From assembly GCF_000423865.1 (NCBI RefSeq), contig NZ_AUIU01000001.1, forward strand, positions 1-48,265: a stretch of DNA of 48,265 nucleotides, given 5' to 3'. Position 1 is the first letter of the stretch, and every line of letters begins with the position of its first letter. The position numbers and the translations under genes are program-made. Below are positions 15,994-24,671 of this stretch, in pieces. Source of the DNA: Thermodesulfovibrio thiophilus DSM 17215. GTDB taxonomy: Bacteria > Nitrospirota > Thermodesulfovibrionia > Thermodesulfovibrionales > Thermodesulfovibrionaceae. The notes below the pieces were generated by a model. The model ran no database searches and was not told where the DNA came from. It saw only the letters and a list, made by a program, of their open reading frames with translations.

Positions 15994-18621
15994 CTAATGA
16001 GTCGTCAGAGCTTTTTTATATTCTTTTACAAATTCTATTTCTTCTTCTTTTGATAGAAGTCTTCCTCTAAGTTTCTCTCTTAAAATCGCCTCAAAAATTT
16101 TTCTATATACTGGTCCAGGTTTAATGCCAAGTTTTTTTAAGTTTTCACCTGTTATGGAAGGAACTATATCTTTAAGTTTTGTAAAAAAAAGAGAAATAGA
16201 TTTTCTCTGGCTTTCGTTTGCATAAATCATCATCAGGATGATTGTTTCTATATTTAAAGGTTTCAATATATTGTATATTTCAACGCTGTCTTCTGAAGTT
16301 AGTCTCTGTAAAGCGGATTCAGCAGCCTGTATATCGTCAAGCATTTTCCCCTTAATGTTTTCTGGAACATATATTTTATCAAGAAGTTCTAATCTTTCAT
16401 TCATATTTAAGTCTTTCAAAATAACCATGAGATATATAAACTCTTTTCGATATTTTTCCCTTAAAAATAACAGATCTATGCCGCTGAGTATCTCATATGC
16501 TCGAGCGAGGTTTTGATAAATAGGTTTTTCTTCTAGAGATGGATGAATTATTTTAAGCAATCCATAATCTTTCAATCTTTTTATTGAGTTTTGTGGCATT
16601 GTGTCCTGTAATAATAAAATAAGCTCTTCATAAAGCCTTGGACCTTTAAGTTTTTCAAAAATACCCATTTTTACAGCAAGCTTTATAAGATTTTCCGTGT
16701 GTTTAGAAATTTTAAAACCTAGTTTTTCAGCAAATCTTATGGCTCTTATAGCTCTTGTGGGATCTTCAACAAAGCTGAGGTTATGAAGTACTCTTATCTT
16801 TTTATCTTTTATATCTCTTTGACCTCCAAAAAAATCTATAAGTAATCCAAAGTCTTTTGTGTTGAGTTTCACAGCAAGAGCGTTTATTGTAAAATCTCTC
16901 CTGTAGAGATCTTTTTTTATTGATGAAGTCTCCACTTTTGGCAGAGCTGCAGGAGATTCATAGTATTCAGTTCTTGCAGTTGCAATGTCTATATGAATTG
17001 TCTTTATGTTTCCATCCTTTTTAATTTCTTTCATAATTTTTGCAGTTGCAAATCTTGCATGAGATGTTAGTCTTCCTCCGATTCTTTTTGAAAGGTCATG
17101 AGCGAATAAAATTCCATCACCTTCCACGACTATGTCTATGTCAGGACTTGGCAGTCGCATGAGAAGATCTCTTACTGATCCTCCAACAAGATAAGCTCCG
17201 TATCCCTTTTCCTGGGCAAGATTTCCTGCAATATTAAGGATTTCATAGACTTCTTCAGGAAGATATTCTTTAATTAAATTTGTCACATTTCGCCTTAATT
17301 CTTCAGTTTGTTCTTTTGGTTGCGCAATCTTAAACTTTCTTATCAGTTCTTCATGCAGATTTCTCAGTATATCTGTTCTTGTAATGACTCCTATCACTTT
17401 CTCATCTTTTAAAATAGGAACAAACCGCTGATTGAGTTCAATCATATTTTTTTCTATTTCCATTACAGGAGTGTCCTCTTCTGCGGTATAAGCATCAGTT
17501 GTGGCAAAGTCTCCCACTTTAGAACTTTTCAATCCATGAAAAATAGCCTTTTCTACAACTCCCCTTGTAATGATTCCTGTATATTTATCATCTTTTAGCA
17601 CTGGTATTGCATTTATGCCATATTTTGTCATCATCTCTTCAACTTCTTTTATTGATTTATCCCATTGCACTGATATTACAGGAGTTGTCATTAAATCTCT
17701 GGCAATTTTCTGAGGTTTTATCTGTTGCTTGAGATTTTTAAGAAGTTCTTCAATCAATAAAGTTACAGGCATTTCTTTCAGTGTTGCACTGGCTGCTGCC
17801 CAATGACCTCCTCCTCCGAATGTGTTTAATACAGAACCAACATCTACCTGAGGTGTGTTGCTTCGTCCAATTATTAAGATTTTATCAGCCATTTCAATGA
17901 TAATAAAAAGAGCATCTGTATCAACAACATCCATTATTTTATGAGCAATATGTGATACATCCTCAGGCTCTTCAATGATACCATGAGCAATATGGACTCT
18001 TATTCCATTAATTAAATGTTCCTGTAGAGAATTCAGTAATTCATTAAGCAGTGATATTTCTTTACGAGAAAGCTCTTCTTTAAGAAATTGGGATACTATA
18101 TTCAAATTTGCTCCTCTTTTAAGTAAATACGCCACCGCCAGTACGTCTCTTTCTGTAGTTGAAGGAAAAAGAAGGCAACCTGTTTCTTCGTAGATTCCAA
18201 GACATAGCAATGTTGCCTCAATAGGAGATATTGATATGTTTTTTTTATGAAAAATCTCTGTAAAAAGTGAAGAAAGTGCTCCAATCTGCTCAGTAATTTC
18301 GAAGTCTGCTTTTATATCATCATCTCCTTTTGGATGATGATCATAAAGATGCACTTTTACAGCTTTTTGTAAAAGTTGAGCAAGTTCTCCTATTCTTTGA
18401 AGATTTCTTGTATCAACAACTATTAACGTTTTAATCTTGTCTGTTGCTATTTCTTTTATTTTTTTTATTTCAAATGGTTTAAAACTATCAAAAAAAAGTT
18501 TAACTCTTCTTGACATTGAACCTGGTAGGACAATATGAGCGTCAGGATAGAGTTTCTTTGCTGCCATACAGGATGCTATAGCGTCAAAATCAGCATTAAG
18601 ATGAGTGGTTATAACTTGCAT
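15994..18621 (-). CDS. DHH-DHHA1-CBS-CBS-tRNA nucleotidyltransferase fusion (CCA- or A-adding enzyme)
   Basis: This 875-residue fusion begins with a DHH phosphoesterase (DFD at 11-13, DHH at 94-96, DHHA1 GGGGHWAAAS from 269). Two CBS domains follow (~308-365 and ~370-430), then a class II poly(A)/CCA polymerase head (GGSVRD 480-485, metal ligands D494 and D496, RRDFTINALA near 585) and the helical tRNA-binding tail. The NTase adds CCA, or only the terminal A in organisms with split CC/A enzymes; long DHH-fused forms are known, and some act as A-adding enzymes. Which applies here depends on whether a second, short enzyme exists elsewhere. The ATG follows the regulator's stop immediately, so the two are cotranscribed. 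Confidence 0.9.
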   Translation of the reverse strand: MQVITTHLNADFDAIASCMAAKKLYPDAHIVLPGSMSRRVKLFFDSFKPFEIKKIKEIATDKIKTLIVVDTRNLQRIGELAQLLQKAVKVHLYDHHPKGDDDIKADFEITEQIGALSSLFTEIFHKKNISISPIEATLLCLGIYEETGCLLFPSTTERDVLAVAYLLKRGANLNIVSQFLKEELSRKEISLLNELLNSLQEHLINGIRVHIAHGIIEEPEDVSHIAHKIMDVVDTDALFIIIEMADKILIIGRSNTPQVDVGSVLNTFGGGGHWAAASATLKEMPVTLLIEELLKNLKQQIKPQKIARDLMTTPVISVQWDKSIKEVEEMMTKYGINAIPVLKDDKYTGIITRGVVEKAIFHGLKSSKVGDFATTDAYTAEEDTPVMEIEKNMIELNQRFVPILKDEKVIGVITRTDILRNLHEELIRKFKIAQPKEQTEELRRNVTNLIKEYLPEEVYEILNIAGNLAQEKGYGAYLVGGSVRDLLMRLPSPDIDIVVEGDGILFAHDLSKRIGGRLTSHARFATAKIMKEIKKDGNIKTIHIDIATARTEYYESPAALPKVETSSIKKDLYRRDFTINALAVKLNTKDFGLLIDFFGGQRDIKDKKIRVLHNLSFVEDPTRAIRAIRFAEKLGFKISKHTENLIKLAVKMGIFEKLKGPRLYEELILLLQDTMPQNSIKRLKDYGLLKIIHPSLEEKPIYQNLARAYEILSGIDLLFLREKYRKEFIYLMVILKDLNMNERLELLDKIYVPENIKGKMLDDIQAAESALQRLTSEDSVEIYNILKPLNIETIILMMIYANESQRKSISLFFTKLKDIVPSITGENLKKLGIKPGPVYRKIFEAILREKLRGRLLSKEEEIEFVKEYKKALTTH

Positions 18622-19602
18622 TTACTTAAAATTTTGAATGATTTTTTTAAAATCAACCATGTCCTGACAGTCATAGAGTGTAGATATAGCTGAAGTATAT
18701 GTCCGAATAGCACTTTCTTCAATTGCAGCGATAGGATTTAAACCTCCAACCACTATAATGCCAACTCTGTCCATTCCAACTGGAATATCAAGTAAGGGCT
18801 GATTTGGTTCACCGAACATGAGTATACCCTGAAACCCTTTTTGTCGCATTATTGAATAGATCTCTTTAACCTTATCAAGACATACAATAGGAAGTTCTCT
18901 AAAGCTTGCCAGAACCCTTCCAGAGCCATTTTTAATTGCACCCATTACATCGGTCATCTTTCCTCGTATAAATATTTCCAGGGGATCAAGAGATGTGCCA
19001 TCATAACTTATAAGAGCTCCGAACCTGTATGGTTTTCCATCTCTTATTTCAAGGACTCCACCAAATTTTGAAATAATATGAATACCATGCTTCAACAATA
19101 TCGCATTAAGAGTAACACTGCATACGGTACCTATACATACATGTTCCTCTGGGACAATAATGAATTCATTATTCTTTTCAAGAAAGAGTATTTTGTCACT
19201 CATCACATATGGCGATTGAAAAATATTTTCCATTACCTTTAAAGCTTTTTTTAGTTTGCTTTCAGGAATATAAGTAATATTTAATATTAATCTGCCAGTA
19301 AGAGCGTCTATATTAAAATCAGATAAATAACTTAAAGTCTCAATTTTATTTATTATAAAACCTATTTTTTCTACTGTGCTTGCAGTTTCGAGTTCTTTTC
19401 TGCCCTTTTCAGTAATGATTCTACCTTCTTTGCCAAAAGCCTTTGTTAGCCCTCTTTCATCAAGAATTTTTAAATGATATCTGACAGTTCTTTCTGAAAG
19501 ATTAATTCCGTGCATTTTAAGCCGTTTTGCAATTTCTTTTGAACCTATTATCTTATTTTCTTTTGAAAGAATTTTTAAAATAGCTAGAATTGTACGATTC
19601 AT
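18622..19602 (-). CDS. NrpR-like transcription regulator with a single NrpR (DUF128) domain
   Basis: Residues 1-~70 form a winged helix (GSKEIAKRLKMHGINLSERT, then VRYHLKILDERGL) and residues ~80-320 one NrpR/DUF128 effector domain, with EEHVCIGTVCSVTLNAILLKHG and VGMDRVGIIVVGGLNP. In methanogenic archaea NrpR represses nitrogen-fixation genes in response to 2-oxoglutarate and usually has two such domains. Here there is one, so it would act as a dimer or tetramer. The ATG has a strong GGGAGG. It diverges from a lactate permease gene across a 116-bp gap holding a perfect palindrome, so permease control and autoregulation are plausible. Effector unknown. Confidence 0.85.
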   Translation of the reverse strand: MNRTILAILKILSKENKIIGSKEIAKRLKMHGINLSERTVRYHLKILDERGLTKAFGKEGRIITEKGRKELETASTVEKIGFIINKIETLSYLSDFNIDALTGRLILNITYIPESKLKKALKVMENIFQSPYVMSDKILFLEKNNEFIIVPEEHVCIGTVCSVTLNAILLKHGIHIISKFGGVLEIRDGKPYRFGALISYDGTSLDPLEIFIRGKMTDVMGAIKNGSGRVLASFRELPIVCLDKVKEIYSIMRQKGFQGILMFGEPNQPLLDIPVGMDRVGIIVVGGLNPIAAIEESAIRTYTSAISTLYDCQDMVDFKKIIQNFK

Positions 19603-19652
19603 AAATCCTCCCTTAAATTCTTACCTAAGCATTATAACATGGGTTGATTTTT

Positions 19653-19679
19653 ATTATAAAAAATAGTTTAAACTATCAA
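19653..19679 (-). promoter_or_regulatory. Candidate promoter of the NrpR-like gene
   Basis: On the minus strand TTGATA (19679-19674) and TATAAT (19658-19653) are separated by 15 bp, a short spacer. The perfect palindrome at 19663-19676 fills the spacer and overlaps the -35 box, so a bound regulator would block this promoter. Confidence 0.4.
19663..19676. promoter_or_regulatory. Perfect 14-bp palindrome between regulator and lactate permease (putative operator)
   Basis: ATAGTTTAAACTAT is an exact palindrome centred between the divergent genes. Part of it recurs as AAATAGTT at 19695-19702, just before the permease ribosome binding site. It does not match the archaeal NrpR operator GGAA-N6-TTCC. 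Position argues for a binding site of the adjacent regulator; direct evidence is absent. Confidence 0.45.
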
Positions 19680-19718
19680 GTTTCGAATTTTTTCAAATAG
19701 TTACAGGGAGAAGACAAA

Positions 19719-21314
19719 ATGAATTTATTTGATTTCTTTTTAGCCCTTTCTCCAATTTTTTTTGTGCTCATTGGTATACTTATTTTTAATCGTTCAGGAA
19801 GTTTTGTTTCTGTTGTAGGCTGGCTTTTTGCTGTACTTGTAGCAACTTATTACTTTAAAACTCCTTTGAATGTTGTACTGGGTGCTACTCTTACAGGAGT
19901 TGTTAAAGCTTTTGGTATATCATTAGCTGTTATTTTCACGATGTTTTTGATATTTTTAATGAACGAAACAGGAGCATTAAAACAAATTATTGAATATGTT
20001 AAAGGAATTGCAAGAAACAAAGAAGAACAGACTCTTTTTATTGGAATGGGTTTTGGTTCTTTGAGTACAGCACTTGGGATGGTAACTCCCGCAATGTTTC
20101 CTCCTATTTTTTTATTACTTGGATTTACTCCCATCGCAGCTATAGGAGTGAGCGTTCTATGTTATGCACCCATGACTTCATTCTCTCTTTTTACAATTCC
20201 ACTGACACTGCCAGGTAAAGTTGCCATGGCTTTCGGCATTAAACCTGAAGGAATAACAGATATCAATAATTTTATATGGGATTATACGTTAAAAGTGACG
20301 ATTCTTTTACCTGTTATATCTGTTATGTTTGCCTTTTTGATGCTTAAAGTTGTTAGCGGCAAAGAGGCAGCAAAGAAACACTGGACAGCAGCATTAATTG
20401 CAGGTTTGGTGCTTTCTGGTTCTGCTCTGGTTATCAGCATTTTCAGGATTCTTCCTGTTGAGATAATAGGAATTGTTTCAGGATTAATTACAATGCTTGC
20501 GGTTTACATCATTTATCGAAAGAATAACAATAAAGAAATAGTCACTAAATCATTCTTTAATAAAAAGGTTTTTAAATCATGTATGCCGTTTATTCTTTTG
20601 ATAATTATTTCTCTTATTGTAAATATCCCATTTATAAAAATGAAACTTGAAAATATTCTGGGACAAACAGAGGTTGTAAGGATTATCGCTGACAAAACAG
20701 AAGATTTAAACATTTTTGGAAATGTCTGGTTCTGGATTATGGTTGTGTCAATTTTTTCAATATTTATGCTGAAACCAACAACTACCCAACTAAATAATAT
20801 TTTTAAACTCTGGATGAAACGAATTTGGGGACCATTTCTTGCTTATTCTCTTTTCTTCGCGGTTGCATTTATTATGGCATGGTCTGCAATGGAAGTTGTG
20901 GATGGGAGGCTTGTTCAATCTCGGTATTTTGGACAGTATAATATGGATATAATAATAGGCTCCACTCTGGCAGATATTTTTGGTTCAGCTTATCCATTTA
21001 CTGCACCCTTTTTAGGTTTGTTTGGAGCATTTGTTGGTGGAAGTGAGACAGCATCAAATGTTCTGTTTGCAAAAATTCAGTGGGAGGCAACTCATGCAAC
21101 AGTTGGATCAAACATTTTCATGTGGATTTATGCAGCTCATGCTGTGGGTGGAGGTATAGCATCAGCAATTACTCCTTCAAAAATTACAAATGCTGCAGCT
21201 ACAATAGGAGTTGGAGGGAAAGAAGAAGCACAGTTTATAAAAGCAGTACTTGTTCCTGCTTTAATTATGTGTGCAATCACAGGTGCAATGCTTATGGCAA
21301 TTATTTATTTATAA
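19719..21314 (+). CDS. lctP: L-lactate permease family transporter (LctP/LldP)
   Basis: The 531-residue polytopic protein shows the lactate permease family pattern: 12 or more hydrophobic segments, GMGFGSLSTALGMVTPAMFPP near residue 110, and a C-terminal part with PFLGLFGAFVGGSETASNVLF and SAITPSKITNAAATIG. The family moves lactate or glycolate in symport with protons across the inner membrane. Lactate is a common electron donor for sulfate reducers, which fits the proposed host. GGGAG lies 8 nt before the ATG. It stands alone on the plus strand, divergent from the NrpR-like regulator. No lactate dehydrogenase gene lies nearby. Confidence 0.9.
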   Translation: MNLFDFFLALSPIFFVLIGILIFNRSGSFVSVVGWLFAVLVATYYFKTPLNVVLGATLTGVVKAFGISLAVIFTMFLIFLMNETGALKQIIEYVKGIARNKEEQTLFIGMGFGSLSTALGMVTPAMFPPIFLLLGFTPIAAIGVSVLCYAPMTSFSLFTIPLTLPGKVAMAFGIKPEGITDINNFIWDYTLKVTILLPVISVMFAFLMLKVVSGKEAAKKHWTAALIAGLVLSGSALVISIFRILPVEIIGIVSGLITMLAVYIIYRKNNNKEIVTKSFFNKKVFKSCMPFILLIIISLIVNIPFIKMKLENILGQTEVVRIIADKTEDLNIFGNVWFWIMVVSIFSIFMLKPTTTQLNNIFKLWMKRIWGPFLAYSLFFAVAFIMAWSAMEVVDGRLVQSRYFGQYNMDIIIGSTLADIFGSAYPFTAPFLGLFGAFVGGSETASNVLFAKIQWEATHATVGSNIFMWIYAAHAVGGGIASAITPSKITNAAATIGVGGKEEAQFIKAVLVPALIMCAITGAMLMAIIYL

Positions 21315-21383
21315 GATTGTTTTTATTGTAAATCCTCTTATACTGAATCATGCAATATTTTATTGTCTTGATAGCCTGAATTT

Positions 21384-21413
21384 TTGTAAAAACTAATTAA
21401 AATAAATTATCAT
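21384..21413 (+). promoter_or_regulatory. Promoter of the radA operon, predicted leaderless
   Basis: TTGTAA (21384-21389) and TATCAT (21408-21413) are 18 bp apart. The radA ATG at 21420 begins 6 nt after the -10 box, and no Shine-Dalgarno precedes it. Transcription would begin at the start codon. Confidence 0.45.
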
Positions 21414-21419
21414 TAACTC

Positions 21420-22775
21420 ATGAAGATAAAGTTGAAAAGAGTCTTTCAATGTCAAAATTGCGGATATGCTTCTCCAAAATGGATTGGAAAGTGTCCTGAC
21501 TGTGGTGCCTGGAATAGTTTTATAGAAGAAGTTGTTGAAGAAGAAAAGAAACATACGCTGAACACAATGGATAAACCTCAACCTTTATCATTAAGTTCTG
21601 TTGAACTGTCAGTTACAGACAGAATTTCAACTGGCATCGGAGAGCTTGATAGAGTGTTAGGAGGTGGTATTGTTAAAGGTTCTTTAATTTTGATTGGTGG
21701 AGATCCTGGAATTGGAAAGTCAACTCTTCTGCTTCAGGCATCCAGTAGTATTGCCAAATTCGGGAAAGTGCTTTATGTATCTGCAGAGGAATCACTTTCC
21801 CAGATCAAACTAAGAGCAGAAAGACTTAAAATAAATTTACCAGATATTTTTCTTTTAAGCGAGACTTCTGTTGAGAGAATTATTGAATGTGCCAGACAGG
21901 ATGATTTTGCAGCTATTATTATTGATTCAATTCAGACAGTTTATACAGAAGATGCAGTTTCGGCCCCTGGTTCAGTAAGTCAGATAAGAGAGTCTGCAAC
22001 TAAATTTATGCATCTAGCGAAAACAACTGCAGTACCTGTCTTCCTCATTGGACATGTGACTAAGGAAGGAGCAATTGCGGGCCCGAGAGTTCTAGAGCAT
22101 CTTGTTGATACAGTTCTTTATTTTGAAGGTGATAGAGGTTATGCATATAGGATCCTTCGTAGCGTTAAAAATAGATTTGGTCCTGCCAATGAAATTGGTG
22201 TTTTTGAAATGACGGGGATGGGGCTTGAGGAAGTTACAAACCCTTCACTTCTTTTCCTTTCAGAGCATGCAAATAGTAGTGGTTCTGTGGTTACAGCAAC
22301 AATTGAAGGTACCAGAGCAATACTTACTGAAATACAGGCATTGGTTACTCCATCAAATTTTGGCATGCCCAGAAGAAACTTTATTGGCGTTGACTATCAG
22401 AGAGTGAACCTTCTTGTTGCGGTTCTTGAGAAGCGCGGCAGACTGAATCTTCAGGGAGCAGATATATTTATAAATGTCGTTGGTGGATTGAAAATTACAG
22501 AGCCTGCTCAGGATTTAGCAGTTGTGTCAGCAATCGTGTCTTCTTTCAGAGATACCCCTTTACCTGAAGGCGTTGTTGTATTTGGTGAGATTGGGTTAAG
22601 TGGAGAAGTGCGCGCAATATCGCAAACAGAAATAAGACTGAGAGAAGCATCAAGAATAGGCATGAAAGTCGCAATTATTCCGAAAAGTAACATGGAAAGA
22701 TTAAAAGATACCTTCAGATTAAGAATCAAAGGGGTGAGGTCTATAAATGAACTTATTGAGATTATTAGCAGTTAG
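21420..22775 (+). CDS. radA: DNA repair protein RadA
   Basis: RadA is a RecA-like helicase that drives branch migration during recombination. The 451 residues hold a C4 zinc finger (C11, C14, C25, C28), a RecA core with Walker A GDPGIGKST at 94-102, the RadA-specific KNRFG at 250-254 and a C-terminal Lon-protease-like domain (~290-451) lacking protease activity in known members. Length and order are canonical. The ATG has no ribosome binding site; see the promoter entry. The 3' end overlaps the next lipoprotein gene by 29 nt. Confidence 0.96.
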   Translation: MKIKLKRVFQCQNCGYASPKWIGKCPDCGAWNSFIEEVVEEEKKHTLNTMDKPQPLSLSSVELSVTDRISTGIGELDRVLGGGIVKGSLILIGGDPGIGKSTLLLQASSSIAKFGKVLYVSAEESLSQIKLRAERLKINLPDIFLLSETSVERIIECARQDDFAAIIIDSIQTVYTEDAVSAPGSVSQIRESATKFMHLAKTTAVPVFLIGHVTKEGAIAGPRVLEHLVDTVLYFEGDRGYAYRILRSVKNRFGPANEIGVFEMTGMGLEEVTNPSLLFLSEHANSSGSVVTATIEGTRAILTEIQALVTPSNFGMPRRNFIGVDYQRVNLLVAVLEKRGRLNLQGADIFINVVGGLKITEPAQDLAVVSAIVSSFRDTPLPEGVVVFGEIGLSGEVRAISQTEIRLREASRIGMKVAIIPKSNMERLKDTFRLRIKGVRSINELIEIISS

Positions 22776-23379
22776 CTTTATTTTATTTGTATCTTTTGGT
22801 TGTGCTGAGAAAAAACCAGTGATGCTTGAAGAGTTTCACGCTGCAAGTCTGGAAGATTTTATTAAAAAGATGAAAAGTTATGCTATTCTTGAAAGTTCTT
22901 TAAGTCTTGATTACAAAACTAAAGGTAGTTCTCTTAATGGTGATGCTTCATTAAAAATCCATAAAAATGAAACGTTTCTTCGTGTTTATTACCTTGGTTT
23001 TCCAGCAGGAGATTTTTATGAAAAGGATGGAGAAGTATCATCAAATTTGAGAGTTGAAAAAGATAAAATAAAGCAACTAACTGTCGGTATAAGAAAAGGT
23101 TTTATGTGGTGGGATGGTGATTTTGAAGTCACTGAAAATGAAGACAATTTTATTTTAAAAGATAAAGATAGAGAGATTGTTTTAAATAAAAATGGTTTTA
23201 TGCCTGTCAAACAGAGTTTTGTCATTGAAAATGAACCTGTTTTAATAACATATGACAAATATACCAAAATTCGAACAGATGACAATTTTTCGTTAACAAT
23301 GCCTTCTAATATCACAGTTTATTACAAAAACAGGACTCTTAAAATAAGAATAGACTCCATAAAGCTCAGGCATGGGTAA
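22747..23379 (+). CDS. Putative outer-membrane lipoprotein, LolA/LolB-like fold
   Basis: The 210-residue protein has a lipoprotein signal with lipobox FVSFGC (C19) and no aspartate at +2, compatible with outer-membrane sorting. The mature part is rich in beta strands with short polar turns (for example LRVYYLGFPAGDFYEKDGEV), resembling the half-barrel of LolA/LolB and related DUF4292 lipoproteins. The resemblance is by pattern only, so function is not assigned. It lies between radA and rsmA, overlapping both (29 and 8 nt), with GGGGTGAGG before its ATG. Confidence 0.7.
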   Translation: MNLLRLLAVSFILFVSFGCAEKKPVMLEEFHAASLEDFIKKMKSYAILESSLSLDYKTKGSSLNGDASLKIHKNETFLRVYYLGFPAGDFYEKDGEVSSNLRVEKDKIKQLTVGIRKGFMWWDGDFEVTENEDNFILKDKDREIVLNKNGFMPVKQSFVIENEPVLITYDKYTKIRTDDNFSLTMPSNITVYYKNRTLKIRIDSIKLRHG

Positions 23380-24142
23380 AAGACTCGGTCAACATTTCCT
23401 GAGAAATAGAGGAATTCTTCAAAAAATAGTAGAAATTGCACAACTGACTCATGAAGACATAGTTGTTGAAATTGGTGCGGGAATGGGTGATTTAACGGAG
23501 TTACTCCTTAATAATGCACGAGAAGTTATTGCAATTGAGATTGATCCGGTTCTCTATAAAATTTTAAGAGAAAGATTTGGATTAACCAGAAATTTAAAGA
23601 TAATTAATAAAGATGCTCTCAAAGTTTACTATGAAGAACTAGGACAATTTAAGGTAGTTGCTAACATTCCATACTACATAACTAAACCTCTAATTTTCAG
23701 GCTTATTGAAGCAGAAAATCTTATATCCATGACACTGACAATCCAGAAAGAAGTTGCTGAAAGATTGGTGGCAAAACCTTCCACAAAAGCATACTCTGCT
23801 TTAAGCATTATTACTCAATATCTTACAGAGCCAGAGATCAAGTTTTATATCCCTGCGACTTATTTTTCACCTCCACCTGATGTTTCATCAGCAGTAATAA
23901 AGCTGGACAGAAGACAGAAGCCTCCTGTAGAGGTAACTGATGAAAAGCTATTTTTTAGAGTTATAAAATTAGCCTTTGGTAAGAGACGGAAAATGCTTTC
24001 CAACTCCTTAATATCAATTATCGATGAATCAAAAGAGTTTCTTTCAAACATTGGTATAGATCCAATGAAAAGAGCTGAGGAACTTTCAATTGATGACTTT
24101 GCTCGTATTTCTAACGAACTTTGCAAAATTTGCAAAGATTGA
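23372..24142 (+). CDS. rsmA: 16S rRNA dimethyladenosine transferase RsmA (KsgA)
   Basis: RsmA dimethylates two adjacent adenines near the 3' end of 16S rRNA during small-subunit maturation. The 256-residue protein starts MGKRLGQHFL, has the SAM-binding motif VEIGAGMGDLTELLL (~32-46), acidic EIDP (56-59), the catalytic NIPYYITKP from 98 and the C-terminal helical part with KRRKMLSNSL. All are canonical. It is the third gene of the radA operon. Its last codons include a 9+9 bp inverted repeat (24119-24137) that may serve the next gene's regulation. Confidence 0.95.
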   Translation: MGKRLGQHFLRNRGILQKIVEIAQLTHEDIVVEIGAGMGDLTELLLNNAREVIAIEIDPVLYKILRERFGLTRNLKIINKDALKVYYEELGQFKVVANIPYYITKPLIFRLIEAENLISMTLTIQKEVAERLVAKPSTKAYSALSIITQYLTEPEIKFYIPATYFSPPPDVSSAVIKLDRRQKPPVEVTDEKLFFRVIKLAFGKRRKMLSNSLISIIDESKEFLSNIGIDPMKRAEELSIDDFARISNELCKICKD

Positions 24143-24160
24143 TGCAATTTTTGCAAAAAT
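24119..24160. promoter_or_regulatory. Cluster of three TTTGCAAA palindromes, putative enhancer for the sigma-54 promoter
   Basis: TTTGCAAA occurs at 24120-24127, 24129-24136 and 24150-24157. The first two sit in the perfect inverted repeat CTTTGCAAA-A-TTTGCAAAG, the third in the 14-bp palindrome ATTTTTGCAAAAAT. Start-to-start spacings of 9 and 21 bp are close to one and two helical turns. The cluster lies about 85-125 bp before the predicted transcription start, the usual place for sigma-54 activator sites. The first two repeats also encode the end of rsmA. Confidence 0.45.
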
Positions 24161-24218
24161 AATAACATCTTTCAATAAAAATATTAATAGATATCATTAA
24201 TTTCTAGCATTTTTAAAC

Positions 24219-24235
24219 CTGGCATGTAAATTGAT
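24219..24235 (+). promoter_or_regulatory. Sigma-54 (-24/-12) type promoter of the ZraP-like gene
   Basis: CTGGCATGTAAATTGAT matches the sigma-54 consensus YTGGCACGRNNNTTGCW closely, with GG and the -12 element at the required spacing; deviations are T for C in the -24 box and A for C in the -12 GC. Predicted start of transcription is near 24245, giving a ~37-nt leader with a strong AAAGGAGGTG. E. coli zraP is itself sigma-54 dependent, which supports the call. Confidence 0.55.
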
Positions 24236-24281
24236 TTATATCTGGAATAACAAAACAACCGATGAAAGGAGGTGAATAGAA

Positions 24282-24671
24282 ATGAAGAAAACAATGATGA
24301 TAGCTATAGTTGCTCTATTTGTTATTGGATTAATTGCTACAACATCATATGCATGGAAGGGTGCAGGACCAGGATCTGGAGGTTATGGTTATAACTGCCC
24401 AGCTTATGGTTCTGTTGATCCTGAGAAAGCTCAAAAATTTTACAATGACACTGCTCCGATTAGACAGAAAATGCTACAACTTAGAGGAGAGCTTGCACAG
24501 CTTTTTGCCCAACAAAATCCTGACTGGGATGCAATTTCTCAGAAAAGACAGGAAATGGCAAAACTTAAGACAGAGCTTCAGAAAAAAGCTCATGAGTACG
24601 GATTTGGATATGGTTATGGTTTTGGTAGAATGGGTCACGGCGGATATAGATGCGGACAAGGATGCTGGTAA
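24282..24671 (+). CDS. ZraP/CpxP-like periplasmic metal- or stress-responsive protein
   Basis: The 129-residue protein has a Sec signal peptide (residues 1-24, cleavage after SYA) and a Gly/Tyr-rich stretch. A helical core at ~45-100 (IRQKMLQLRGELAQLFAQ) has the heptad pattern of the Spy/CpxP/ZraP family, and the tail is rich in Gly, Tyr, His and Cys (MGHGGYRCGQGC). In E. coli ZraP is a zinc-responsive periplasmic chaperone that modulates the ZraSR system. The His/Cys tail suggests metal binding here as well. It has a strong ribosome binding site, a sigma-54-type promoter and a strong terminator, so it is a single-gene unit, probably strongly induced. Its cognate regulator is not certain. Confidence 0.78.
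   Translation: MKKTMMIAIVALFVIGLIATTSYAWKGAGPGSGGYGYNCPAYGSVDPEKAQKFYNDTAPIRQKMLQLRGELAQLFAQQNPDWDAISQKRQEMAKLKTELQKKAHEYGFGYGYGFGRMGHGGYRCGQGCW

Noticed and set aside
21080-21331. Cysteine-rich 83-codon frame overlapping the end of the lactate permease
   Set aside because: Shadow frame of a conserved membrane protein; cysteine richness comes from reading Ala/Gly codons in another phase.
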